Positions 11,203 to 21,564 of a DNA stretch of 64,000 bases are shown here, one piece after another. The notes beneath the pieces were generated by a model that searched no databases, was not told the origin of the DNA, and saw only the letters and a program-made list of their open reading frames with translations. Within the stretch, counting starts at the first letter, position 1, and every line of letters begins with the position of its first letter. The translations under genes and the position numbers were made by a program. Origin of the DNA: Rhododendron vialii (taxonomy: Eukaryota; Streptophyta; Magnoliopsida; Ericales; Ericaceae); contig NC_080557.1 of the NCBI RefSeq assembly GCF_030253575.1, forward strand, positions 46,838,501 to 46,902,500. The letters run 5' to 3'.

Positions 11203-13709
11203 TGTAACGACCCGGATTTTTGCCCTATTTTTTTTTAATACAAATTTGAAATGTTAAAACTAATTCAATAATTAGTTAGATTTATTAATTAAATTACATT
11301 ATTATGTGCATATTTGATATTACAAAAAAAAAATCGTATTTGAAACATATTATAATTTAGAGATTTACATTCATCCATTATCCTTCATATCTAAACGCTA
11401 ATTAGAATTCTATTGAAACTATATCTCTCTGTCCTCCCGAATTCCACCACCTCTATACTTCTCTTCTTAAATACCTCTCTCCTCTCTCACAATACAATAC
11501 TCCTAGTCCTCTACAAAAACAAAAACAAAAAAAGAAAAAGAAAAGAGGGATCACAGCCTTTCGATTTTCGTCCATGTCACGTCCCTCTATTCACGGCCTG
11601 TTTCCTCATAGTTGCTGTCGTTTTTAGGCCTAAGTTTCTTCACGAAAGTTGTAGAGGGCATCGAGAGTTTCAATTTCGACCCAAGAATCGCCCAAAACGG
11701 TCAAAAATTGATAGAGTTATAGCCATTCAAAGTTAGGTAAAATTCTCGGATTCTGATTTCCATGCAGATTTAGCGATCCTTCTAAACTTCCATTTTTCTA
11801 CTATTTAGAGTGGTTTTCAGGCTTAGACTTCTTCATGAAAGTCGTAGAGAGTTTCAAGATCTTCGCGAGAGACACAAGAATCATCCAAAACGGAAAATGT
11901 TTGGTCAAGTTATTCCAGCCCTAAGTTGCTGCTAGAATATCAATCTTTCGCCACTAAACGAAAACCCACCGGACTCCACCGAATCGCCTTGTCCGGATTA
12001 AAGGTATTATAATCCTTCTCCTACTCTCTCCGAAGTATATTTAGTGTTTACGTATTGGTGTTTAACATATCAGTGTAGGAAGAATTAATCCCGACGTCGC
12101 ACGAACAGAATTCGGGTTCTTTTTTTTTTTTTTTTGGCCGTGAACAGTAGTACTGTAATACGTAGTGGGTTTTGATTCCTTTTGGAAAAATCACACTTAA
12201 ACCCTTCTAATTACATTAGTGTGTTATTGCGGCCCAACTAATAGATTAACTTTACTAAAATTCCATTCAACGTCCCCTTAGCGTTTTAAGAGTTATATTT
12301 CAGCCCATGATTCACTTTCTTTAGCTATGACCGGTGTAACAAAAAAAAGAAGAAGTCATGATTAGTGTTGTTAAAATTACAAAATTGATAATTTACGTGT
12401 TTAAATAATTACTCTCACATTTTGATAACGTAAGGGCATCGGCTCAATCATAAAACGCTATGTGTTTTACTTATTTGCACAATATCAATTGTTATGTTGG
12501 CTTTCACGTAGAAACGTATCATGTTTATTGATTACGTTATTATGGATTCATGATTGTTGTATTTGTTGGATCGGACTTGGGTTCGCGTGGTGGATTTCAA
12601 TGAGAAATTATGTAGACGTTGTTATGGTTAATGAAAAATGAAAAATGGATGAAAGTTGTGGGCTTAGCAGGACCTCAGGGGTAGCCTAGCAGGACCTCAG
12701 GTATTGAGGGTAGTCTGAAAGACCCGGTGTAGCTAGGGTGGCCAAGCAGGACCTCAGGTATTGAGGGTAGCCTAGCAGGACCTTGAGGGCAGCCTGATGG
12801 ACCTAGAATTGTGAGGGTGGCCAAGCAGGACCTTAGGGGTAGCCTGACAGGACCTCAGGTATTGAGGGTAGCCTAGCAGAACCTTGAGGGCAGCATGATG
12901 GACCTAGAATTGTGAGGGTGGCCAAGCAGGACCTCAGGGGTAGCCTGACAGGACCTCAGGTATTGAGGGTAGTCTAGCAGGACCTTGAGGGCAACCTGAT
13001 GGACCAAGAATTGTGTGAATAGTCTACTAATACCCCGTGATATTGAAGGTAGCAGAACGTTTGAAATATGTTTAACTGAATTTTGAGTTTGAAAAAGTGA
13101 TGGATACTATGGTACATGTATGATTATGAAATGTGAGATTCAAAAGAAATTAAATTAAAGGCTTGCTAATAGATTTATTTATTTAATGCTTGTCGTTCTA
13201 TTATGAAATTTTCATATGAATTGTGATAAGACTGCTTAGCTATAAAGTAAGGGGTTGGTAGGGTTAGGATTATTCTACTGAGTGAATTATCACTCACGGA
13301 TACGTTTATATCCTGGTAAATCGGTTGCTTCGGCGATCAATTTGCCAGAGTTTGCAGGATTCAATGGTGGAGCAGTTTGACACAGGAAGAATACTAGGGG
13401 CGGAGACCGAGTATGCTTGGGATCTGTATCAAGACTAGAGTCGCTCTGAAGTTATTTCAATAAATTGTCAGATTTTATTAAGGTTAAATAAATATTTTTT
13501 TTGAGTCAGTATCTTCCATGAGAAGTCGGCTCAATGTTTGTCAGACCAATGTTTACCTTTGAATAAAAGTTTTTTTATTTTTAATTTGAGTTGAAATAAA
13601 GAAATCCCTATGTTGATACTTCCGTGTTTATTTGGTTGACTAAAGAAATCTTTTTCGAAAAATAATAATTTATGTTGTCGATATTCGTTTAAAATATCGG
13701 GGCGTTACA
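11203..13709. mobile_element. Solo LTR (2507 bp), probably Ty3/gypsy, inserted in the LINE
   Basis: The element begins TGTAACGACCCGGATTTTT and ends ATATCGGGGCGTTACA, a TG..CA border with complementary ends. It is flanked by an exact 5-bp duplication CATCC at 11198-11202 and 13710-13714. No gag or pol frame lies inside and no second LTR is present, so it is a solo LTR left by recombination. A TATA-like TTAAATACC lies near 11468 and AATAAA-type signals near 13460 and 13593. Two related segments with AAGAATCNNCCAAAACGG sit at about 11690 and 11880. A 102-bp minisatellite is inside. Assignment to gypsy rests on length and terminal motif only. The strand is not determined. Confidence 0.88.
12733..13017. 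repeat. Minisatellite of about 102 bp inside the solo LTR
   Basis: Three units begin GGGTGGCCAAGCAGGACC (about 12733, 12813 and 12915; the first is shorter). Each contains smaller repeats of the type AGCAGGACCTCAGGTATTGA and GGGTAGCCT. The motif also extends leftward to about 12660. Confidence 0.85.
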
Positions 13710-13714
13710 CATCC

Positions 13715-13925
13715 ACCTCAACATTCTCATTTCCACTACACTCATCTTGCTCACATGTTATTTCTTAATAGGTCAACATTCTGTTTCATAAAGTATCGTT
13801 GGTCTGATGGCAGTTCCATAGATTTTTCCTTCAATTTTGTGGGTACCTTCTTAATTATCACATAGTATATCAGTAGCGCTCCTCCACTTAAGCCACCCTA
13901 CTTAGATCTTGTAGGTCACATTATT
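13715..13925 (-). pseudogene. LINE remnant, 5' segment beyond the solo LTR
   Basis: On the minus strand this reads as reverse-transcriptase text upstream of the 10862-11202 part, including WLKWRSATD, KIEGKIYGTAIRP, ETECW and KMSVVEMRMLRWMCG. The last block joins the MCGKTKQD segment exactly across the CATCC duplication. Internal stops show decay. Confidence 0.82.
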
Positions 13926-15320
13926 GACAATCTCTCCATATCTACTAATAATGGAGAGATGGGAAACTAATATTGGCAATTGGTAACTGCCTTGAAAAGC
14001 ACAGCTGCCATTTGCTAATTATTGATTAGTTGTTATTTTCTGGTCTCTAGTCTATAAAAATATCTCCAACAGGTCCCTCAAACGTCAAAAGACCGAAGAT
14101 TTTGTAAGATTTTAAAGTTCTTTTTCTCTCTTTCTTAAAAATTGACATATGAGTAGCATCTATCAATACAATCCTACTTCAAAAGCTGATTTTATGGAGT
14201 ATTTGAAAATTTTGTTGGAGCATACAACTTAGTCAACCAAAACAGAAATGTTAGGTGACCGAAGTACAGAACATGAGAAAAAATTTGGTGTAAATTAGGT
14301 ATAGTACATGTACGTGGTATCCTAGCACGCATTCAAACGTGTAAGGCCAACTGTATTTTAGAGAGAGAGAAAGAGGAGAGAAAGTGGTCAGATAAGAAGA
14401 GAGAGAGTGATCGGACGGCTCGGATGAAGACTGGGTACCCTGTCACGTGGTACCCAATTTGTACCCAAAAACTTCTCACCGAAGGGCCTAGGTGGCCATA
14501 TATAGGCCTTAGCATGCACTTGAGCCCAAAGCCCATATGCATTCATAAAGCCGAAGTTAACTCCATTACACCTAATACCCCTGAAGGAAACAGTGCAGAA
14601 CTAGGAAGGAAAACTAACAAAACAGACACTCAAGACCCGGTTGGCGAAGGCTTAGGTTTGAGTCCCCATAGTTCCTTATTGTGGCTAAACATACTTATAG
14701 CATTATTCACGTGGAAGAGGACCTTAGCGTCGGCCTTGACGTTCGGTGGCCGGTGGGGTTCCTTACAAATTTGGGGCGGTGTGACGGCACAATAATTTTT
14801 GACAAAAATGACGAGTAACATATCATGCCTAAAAAAAGAAAAAGAAACACAGGCACCGACACACCGAGGGCAGTGCATTTTCTAATATCTAATATATAGT
14901 AAATATAAAATAAACTAGGAGAGTACGTACAACAGAATTGATGGTAGTAGTAGTAAGTAAGTAAGTAAGAATGATTGTCCGGTCCCGTCCCGTCCCAAGA
15001 ATAACAGCGCCCGGCCTCGATCTCCATCAAAGAAAAGCAAAAGCAGAAGCATATATCCGTAATGCGATGTGACGTGGGCAAACCAGAAAAAGCAAAAAAG
15101 CAAAAACATAAACCAAACTACATTAGTCCGGTACATATATATATGATGCATGGACCGGGCAAAGCAAGCTCCCATTCCCATGACTAGCTAGCTCTACCAT
15201 ATACTAGTATCCATTATTGACGAAGCAAAAAAGAAAAAAGAAGCTAATAGTAAAAGCAGAGATCCTGCACTGCAGGCATATGTATATATATAGTAGTAGC
15301 ATCATATATATACTGCCGGA
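13926..15320. other. Intergenic, no gene seen
   Basis: The sequence contains a short purine-rich stretch with GA repeats (14360-14410), (GTA)n/(AGTA)n at about 14944-14970, and TA-rich patches around 15135 and 15285. Several open frames exist but none shows family motifs or credible splice structure. Confidence 0.5.
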
Positions 15321-15459
15321 ATATACTCACAGTTGATTGTTTTATTTACGTACCCTCTCCTCCTTTTGAAGATATATCATGCTCTCACAACGTCAATCCT
15401 CCTTACATCCTCAAAAGGAAGAGAGGGTACGTAAATAAAACAATCAACTGTGAATATAT
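15321..15459. other. Near-perfect small inverted repeat, candidate small-RNA hairpin
   Basis: The arm at 15321-15373 pairs with 15407-15459 over about 53 bp with three mismatches, around a loop of about 33 nt. The left arm includes GTTGATTGTTTTATTTACG and TACCCTCTCC; the right arm carries the complements. Length and loop are like a plant MIRNA precursor or a very young MITE. The nearly perfect pairing suggests recent origin. I recognise no known microRNA in it, so it is not called as ncRNA. Confidence 0.55.
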
Positions 15460-15710
15460 TTCTCTCTCTCACACACACACACGCACTAAGGCTTGATCTG
15501 GCAGCTTCAGTACTTTATTTCCCTATGTAGAGTTTTACATAATGAAAAGTCTCTAAACACAATTTTAAAACACGACTTCAAAGTATATAGACTCATGTGC
15601 ATCAAACATTGGACACAACTGTGTCCGATCGGAGTTATGTTTTAAAATTGTATTTGCAGTATTACCAGCTTTTTACATAACTGGGCCAAAAAGCAGGTCA
15701 ACTGGTTGTA

Positions 15711-16985
15711 CATGTGCTCACAATGATAGAAGAAACAATCATTCAGAGATGCACAAGGACGTACAAAAGCACAATGCCAAAATAGAAGGGCATGCCCTAC
15801 TTTAGATAATTGGAGCATCTTTGTGTGGCTCTTCAAACACCCCTCTAGGTTAAAATAAAGAGCAAAACAAAGAAAATAGCCTCATCTCAAACTTGGTTCT
15901 CTCCTCTTTACTTTACAAAATTTTAAAGTTTGCTACAGCCCCTCGTCTTTTTTGAAGGGTTAATTGTTCACTCGTTTGAAAGTTTTTTAATGTTCACTCG
16001 ATACAAAATGCAAAGGCTCTTTTTAAACATGTGCTCACAATGATAGAAGAAACGATCATTTAGAGATGCACAAGGACGTGCAAAAGCACAATGCCAAAAT
16101 AGAAGGGCATGCCTTACTTTAGATAATTGGAGCATCTTTATGTGGCTCTTCAAACACCCCTCTAGGTTAAAACAAAGAGCAAAACAAAGAAAACAGCCTC
16201 ATCTCAGGCTTGATTCTCTCCTCTTTACTTTACAAAATTTTAAAGTTTGCTACAGCCCCTCGTCTTTTTTGAAGGATTAATTGTTCACTCTTTTGAGAGT
16301 TTTTTAATGTTTACTCGGTACAAAATATAAAGGCTCTTTCTTTACATGCGCTCACAATTAATGATAGAAGAAACGATCATTTAGAGATGCACAAGGACGT
16401 GCAAAAGCACAATGCCAAAATAGAAGGGCATGCCCTACTTTAGATAATTTAAACATCTTTATGTGGTTCTTCAAACACCCTTCTAGGTTAAAATAAAGAG
16501 CAAAACAAAGAAAATAGCCTCATCTCAGGCTCGGTTCTCTCCTCTTTACTTTACAAAATTTTAAAGTTTTCTACAGCCCATCGTCTTTTTTGAAGGGTTA
16601 ATTGTTCACTCGTTTGAGAGTTTTTTAATGTTCACTCAGTACAAAATACAAAGGCTCTTTCTTTTCATGTGCTCACAATGATAGAAGAAACGATCATTTA
16701 GAGATGCACAAGGACGTGCAAAAGCACTGCGCCAAAATAGAAGGGCATGCCCTGCTTTAGATAATTAGAGCATCTTTATGTGGCTCTTCAAACACCCCTC
16801 TAGGTTATAAAATAAAGAGCAAAACAAAGAAAACAGTCTCATCTCAGGCTCGATTCTCTCCTCTTTACTTTACAAAATTTTAAAGTTTGCTACAGCCCAA
16901 CGTCTTTTTTGAAGGATTAATTGTTCACTCGTTTGAGAGTTTTTTTAATGTTCACTCGGTACAAAATACAAAGGCTTTTTCTTTA
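15711..16985. repeat. Four-copy tandem repeat, unit about 320 bp
   Basis: Units begin CATGTGCTCACAATGATAG-like at 15711, 16028, 16345 and 16667, spaced 317, 317 and 322 bp. Shared blocks include AGAGATGCACAAGGACGTGC, CTTCAAACACCCCTCTAGG and AATTGTTCACTCGTTTGAGA. Copies differ by scattered substitutions and small indels. On the minus strand the first two units keep a related reading frame with HALLFWHCAF and RPCASLND. I do not recognise the family, and treat the frame as likely incidental. Confidence 0.9.
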
Positions 16986-17441
16986 AAAGTGATTTTTTAC
17001 TGTTCAGTCGTACAAAAGTATGAATATTTAATTGAGTAAAGAGTGAGAGTAAATGATGCAGTTGCCATGGAAGAGGAGTATCACTAGTATCACTTTAGGC
17101 GTTCTAAGCCTAGAGTGGCAAAGTCGTAAATATGTGGTGATGCGACCATGGAATTATGAGTCGGGCCTACCTGGGTTCGATCCGAAATGGTCTAATGGTC
17201 AAGGCCATGTGCTACGTGTTTTTTAGCCATTACAGGCCGTTTAGGCCTCGAAAGGGTGATTTTGCCATTTTAGGAAATAATCGTTTTGATTATAACTTTT
17301 TGTAGGAATTCTGTTTCAATCCGTTCTTTTTTGGAGAAGTCTTGTTTTTTTTCTCTGTTTTATGAATTTGTAATAATCCAAAATTGGTAATTTTTCATTT
17401 TCTAGGGTTGGGGTTGCCACGTATATAATAAGTTGTAAGGC
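16986..17441. other. Intergenic, nothing recognised
   Basis: A/T-rich stretch with no exon, RNA gene or terminal repeats that I can support. Confidence 0.5.
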
Positions 17442-18196
17442 TTCGTTCCGGAAACCTTCTTAAAAAATAAGTACTTATTTTGTTACTTCTCATTCAAAAA
17501 TAAGAAGGGTCATTCCACAAAATTCAAATAAAAAGTTCCTTTCACATTTTCAAACTCAAAAATAATGCAAATGAAAAAAAAAGTTCAATTTTTTTTGCAC
17601 CGTATTAAAGATCTCAATGAGATCTATCAAACAAGATCCATAGTGGTAGGAAAATTATTTGCGTAAACACATAATTTTTGAGTTTGAAGTTGCCTTATAC
17701 AAAAAATAAGACTGTTGCTATGATAATGGGTGCCGGCGGAGGGAAATTGTATCAGCTGCCACGCCGGGCCTTATCCGGCCACCGGACGGCCGATCCGAGC
17801 TGTCCAAAAATTCTAAAAAAAAAACGAGGGGGCCTACACGGGAATCAACGGCATCCGAGGTGTGTAGGGTGCTTGATCCGAGCACCCTTTTTCCGTGTAT
17901 ATATGATCAAGCACCCTACACGGAAAAGGAGTGCTCGGATCAAGCACCCTACACACCTCGGATGCCATTGATTCTTGCGAAGGCCCCCTCGTTTTTTTTT
18001 TTATAGATTTTTTGGACGGCTCAGATCGGCCGTCCGGTGGCCGGAGACGGCCCGGCGCGACTGCCGGTACGATTTCCCTCCCCGGCCGATCGGTACCTAT
18101 ATAAATTCTTCCAAAATAAGTAGCAGCCTTCTTATTTTCAGGAACAAGCCTTCTTATTACACAAAAAATAAGTTCTTATTTCGTTTCTGGAACGGG
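17442..18196. mobile_element. MITE with GTTCCGGAA-type ends (hAT-like), interrupted
   Basis: The left end is CGTTCCGGAAACCTTCTTAA, then AAATAAGTACTTATTT. The right end, on the minus strand, is CCCGTTCCAGAAACGAAATA. Related sequence with TTTTTTGCACCGTAT, ATCTATCAAACAAGATCC and GCGTAAACACATAATTTTTG recurs at 46256-46451, and a complete short copy with matching ends lies at 54926-55140. A GC-rich fold-back (17729-18097) sits inside this copy. No coding region and no certain target-site duplication were seen. Confidence 0.68.
17729..18097. mobile_element. GC-rich fold-back element, copy 1
   Basis: The arms contain GGCCACCGGACGGCCGATC, ATCAACGGCATCCGAGGTG and TGTAGGGTGCTTGATCCGAG. The opposite arm has CACACCTCGGATGCCATTGA and GATCGGCCGTCCGGTGGCC. 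The centre is GTGTATATATGATCAAGC. Arms of about 170 bp pair almost completely. A second family member lies at about 53650-54075. It is non-coding and nested in another MITE. Confidence 0.8.
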
Positions 18197-20160
18197 CTCT
18201 AAGTCTTAGGGCTTGGGGTTGTTGATTATTGAATAATAAAAGAGGCTAGAGAGAGTTTCTCTAAACCATCGAGTTTGTGATTGTCCTTACTGCATCGATC
18301 TTCAGTTTCTTATACCATCCATCCCGATTTGTTTGTCCCCTTTTTGACTTATACACGTCTCAAATTGACTGTCCAATTTCAAAATCAATGGATCAAATTT
18401 AGTTTTTTTAATAAATTAGAAATCTGAGATTAGAGAAGTGAATTTTGAGAATTAATTTGGTTCAAAATTAACTGAGTCCGATAAAGATGCTCTTGGCAAT
18501 TTAAGCCAATGACTGTCGGTCTACAGAAGCAACAGAATAGAACTCCAATTATTGTTTCGAGAAAAGGTTTGGACTCTTGCATCATACTATCTGCCACCAA
18601 CACTTTTTATAAACAGACTTCTCATGATATTACCTGCCGATCGAGCAGAGCCGGCCTAGGCTTGATCAATCGATTGGAATTTGTTCATGAATCTTAATAA
18701 GTTATTAGACATTCTATGCTCGCCGCAAATAAAGTTTACGTTAGGCCAATAAAGAAGTTGACACCCATAAAAAAGAAAGAAAAAGGGCTCTATTTCAAAG
18801 AACTTAGAAATTACTCATTTTAAGGAGGTACATTAGAAAGTTAATTCCAGTTTCTCGAGCCCTTTTATGTGCAAAGCTTTCATTGATCGATTCTCGTTCT
18901 TATAATTGAGTGGAGCTCCGACCTACTCAAGCTCGGCTCGTTTAAAATTCTGACTTGAGTTTGTTCATTAAGTTAACCAATATATACGCACAAGTCGAGT
19001 CAAGCTCTTACGTTAAATCCAAGCGATCCCGCCAACGATTTAGTCGGATGGCAACGTTCCCTAGTACGTACTTGTGAAGTTAAAAACCTAATATTGTGAT
19101 CTTTCCATTATTCGATGCTCATTAAGTTGTATTCAATTGCTACACGTTACTCTCTCAGTCATGCCGCCCCTTCCAGCAGCAGACCTAGCTACTACCAATA
19201 ATTGTTGATCTCTTTTCCCTTTCATTTAGTACATTGCCAGTTCAGAGCAAGAATGGTTTTCTTTTAATACTAGCTAGCTGCCAGTTTGGTCACCCTATTC
19301 ATTCTTTTAATTTGTTTGTTGATTAGTAGTAGTAGTAAATTTTTTTTTTATGAACCTTTTATTAATTAATTATTCTGCAATTCAGGCACAAAATAAGTGA
19401 ATAAACAAGGGCCAAGAAATAACCCCTTTAGATGTACACACAAGCTATATATATAGCTTAGTAAACATCGAAATTAAAACTTGTTCTTAATTTCCAACTC
19501 CCTTGACAATTTCTTTCACGAGCAACTTTTCAAGGACTTTGGATGGATCCAACTACCTTGAATGTGTATTTAAATGACCCCTCAGACTAATTCTATAATT
19601 ACTAATTAGTGTTGTCAACTACAAGGGTATTTTTGAAAATTCTTCTTAACCAGTACCCATCACCCCACATGTCCTTCATTTTCAACCTCAAATCCCTAGC
19701 CCAATCAAACCCCAACACAAGGTATCAACGCCCCCATTCTTGCCACCAAACTCCTACTTACTCTTTAAGTGGATTGTTCCAATCAGGTCGACGGTAAATA
19801 GACGGAGTTAGCTAGCCTTAGGAATCATATATTTAAATACACACATTGTACACGTTGGAGATGCAATACACGCAATTTGTATATTGGAGACCAAATTGAC
19901 AATTCGCTAATACATTAGGGGTCATTCGTAAAAAACAAATGGTGTAGTTGGGTAGCCAATTCCTTCCTTCGGAGTGGATTGTTCCAACGAGGTTGACATG
20001 GATTCATCAAAAAGTGGTGGATTGACAATAGCTATATATATACTGGTCAAAAAATCTAAAGAAAAAGCCCAAGTGGGTTGATGAGCAATTGAAAGAAACT
20101 TGTACTACCTATCATGTGATAAGATGTTAAATATTTAAAAATACGTTCAGTCGTCAGTAA
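18197..20160. other. Intergenic, mostly unstructured
   Basis: No gene is supported. At 18305-18420 there is a sequence resembling a decayed Stowaway end (CCATCCATCCCGATTTGTTTG). At 18915-19010 a fragment carries AAGCTCGGCTCGTTTAAA and AAGTCGAGTCAAGCTC, like the CTCG/CGAG-rich hAT elements near 35 kb. GTGGATTGTTCCAA.NAGGT occurs twice (about 19760 and 19975). Confidence 0.45.
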
Positions 20161-20232
20161 TCCGTTGTCGTCCAGCGGTTAGGATATCTGGCTTTCACCC
20201 AGGAGACCCGGGTTCGATTCCCGGCAACGGAA
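20161..20232 (+). tRNA. tRNA-Glu (anticodon TTC)
   Basis: The 72-bp sequence folds as a full cloverleaf. The acceptor stem is TCCGTTG with CAACGGA. The D arm includes the box A segment TCGTCCAGCGGTTAGGATA. The anticodon loop CTTTCAC gives TTC, which reads Glu GAA codons. The T arm is CCCGGGTTCGATTCCCGG, holding box B. There is no intron. Discriminator A follows, then a T5 Pol III terminator at 20234-20238. The match to the plant nuclear tRNA-Glu is essentially complete, so it is probably functional. Confidence 0.97.
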
Positions 20233-20233
20233 C

Positions 20234-20238
20234 TTTTT
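20234..20238 (+). terminator. Pol III T-run terminator of tRNA-Glu
   Basis: Five T residues lie two bases after the discriminator base, the usual position for Pol III termination. Confidence 0.7.
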
Positions 20239-20791
20239 AACTTCTCCATCTTACTTTCTCTTTGGGTGAAACTGTGAAGTGAAAGGAACGAAATTCTATA
20301 CCAGATTTTTTTTTCCCTCCCTTTATTTTACTACTACTACTACTATTATTATTATTATCACTCTCGATTCTTTTGCGTACAAAACAAATAATGGAAGTTA
20401 ACCAAACAGTGGACGAGGGGATGTGGTGTTGCGGCAAATAACTCGCCTTTTCGAACAGTAGATATGGCTCAAACCGGACATTCTACAACGGATCGGGAAC
20501 CTCTATGTTCACGATCAAGAAGAGTTGCTACGCTGGCTGCCCAAACCATCCTTTTACAGTTGAAAAGGAGAGAGAAGAAGATCTAATAGGGCTTTTAAAT
20601 TGAGACGCCATTATCATAGTAACAACATTGTCGGGTACTTCTAACGTGACGTGTTTCGAGATCCTAGTCTTCATGTTTTGTTTCAATATCTACAATCGCC
20701 TTTATATGTATGAGTATTTATGTTCAAAAGAAGGAGAAGAGAGAGGGTAATACTCCTACCATTGCCTCGTAATACCTCCAATCCTATTTGT
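20239..20791. other. Intergenic, nothing recognised
   Basis: Sequence between the tRNA and the next MITE, with a (TAC)n/(TAT)n tract at about 20330-20357. No gene could be supported. Confidence 0.5.
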
Positions 20792-21094
20792 TAGGGGACG
20801 TTTGGTAACCTTTTTGTTTTTAGTTTTGAATTTTTGTTTTTACTTTTTTGAAAACTAATGAAGCAAACTTGTTTGGTAACAAGTTTCTACTTTTTTGTTT
20901 TTCGTAAACTTTTTTAGAGTTTTTGTAAATTATGAAAACTACAAAAAGGTGTTTTCCCCAGTTTTTTTTTTTTTTTGAGAAACACAAATATTACCAAATA
21001 GGTTTCTTGTTTTTGTTTTCATGAAAACATAAATCTGTCTCTACTTCCAGTTTCTTAAAAAACAAAAAACTGAAAGGTTACCAAACGCACCCTA
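20792..21094. mobile_element. hAT-like MITE (TAGGG...GTTTGGTAACC ends)
   Basis: The left end is TAGGGGACGTTTGGTAACC followed by TTTTTGTTTTTAG. The right end read in reverse is CTAGGGTGCGTTTGGTAACC followed by TTTCAGTTTTTTG. About 300 bp, A/T-rich inside, non-coding. The terminal motif is a common plant MITE type. No clear duplication is visible. Confidence 0.75.
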
Positions 21095-21224
21095 GAGGCA
21101 ATTTCAATATCTTCTTTATTTTTGATTACTTGATTACTCAAGACGAATCTGAAAATTGATCCTATATCAAAGCATTAAAAATCAATACCAACGAAAACAA
21201 ATCCCAGCACCAAGCCTGATTGTT

Positions 21225-21445
21225 ACCGGGCTGGGTCAGCTCAATCCTTTTAAGCCCGATAACAACCAGGCTGTGCCAGCTTAAGCCCGATAAGATCCAG
21301 ACTGTGCCAGCCCAGCCTGACTATATCTAGGCTGGGCTATATCAGCCAGCAGAGCTACAACTTAAGCCCGATAGGATCCAGTCTGGGCCATCTCAGCCCA
21401 CGAAATCTGAACTGGATCCAGGATGGGCCCAGCTAATTCCGGCTA
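21225..21445. repeat. Imperfect minisatellite upstream of the JMJ31-like gene
   Basis: Four or more degenerate units share AAGCCCGATAAGATCCAG and CTGTGCCAGC or CTGGGCCA, with a period of roughly 40 bp. It ends about 120 bp before the JMJ31-like start codon and so lies in or next to its promoter. Confidence 0.7.
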
Positions 21446-21564
21446 AACCCCACTACTAAGCCCTACATTCCTGGGCTTCTAGCTATTTGGGAACAATCGA
21501 TCAATCGAAAAACCGCTGCTCAGTGAGTCGCCGACGGAGCTTCTTCGACGCCGGAGATTATACT

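Noticed and set aside
15120..15190. Possible known microRNA precursor (AGCAAGCTCCCATTCC text)
   Set aside because: No matching opposite arm was found within a few hundred bases and the text does not equal a microRNA I know.
15642..16153. Minus-strand frames with HALLFWHCAF in the satellite
   Set aside because: Only short, no start context, and not clearly kept in all four units; treated as incidental to the repeat. Mentioned as a check under findings.
17678..18202. Two plus-strand frames in the GC-rich fold-back
   Set aside because: They are translations of the palindrome arms, related to each other as reverse complements, with no protein family.
21487..21564. In-frame upstream ATG for the JMJ31-like gene
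   Set aside because: It adds 26 residues unlike family members, which begin shortly before the EIPS segment; the ATG at 21565 fits better. Not fully excluded.
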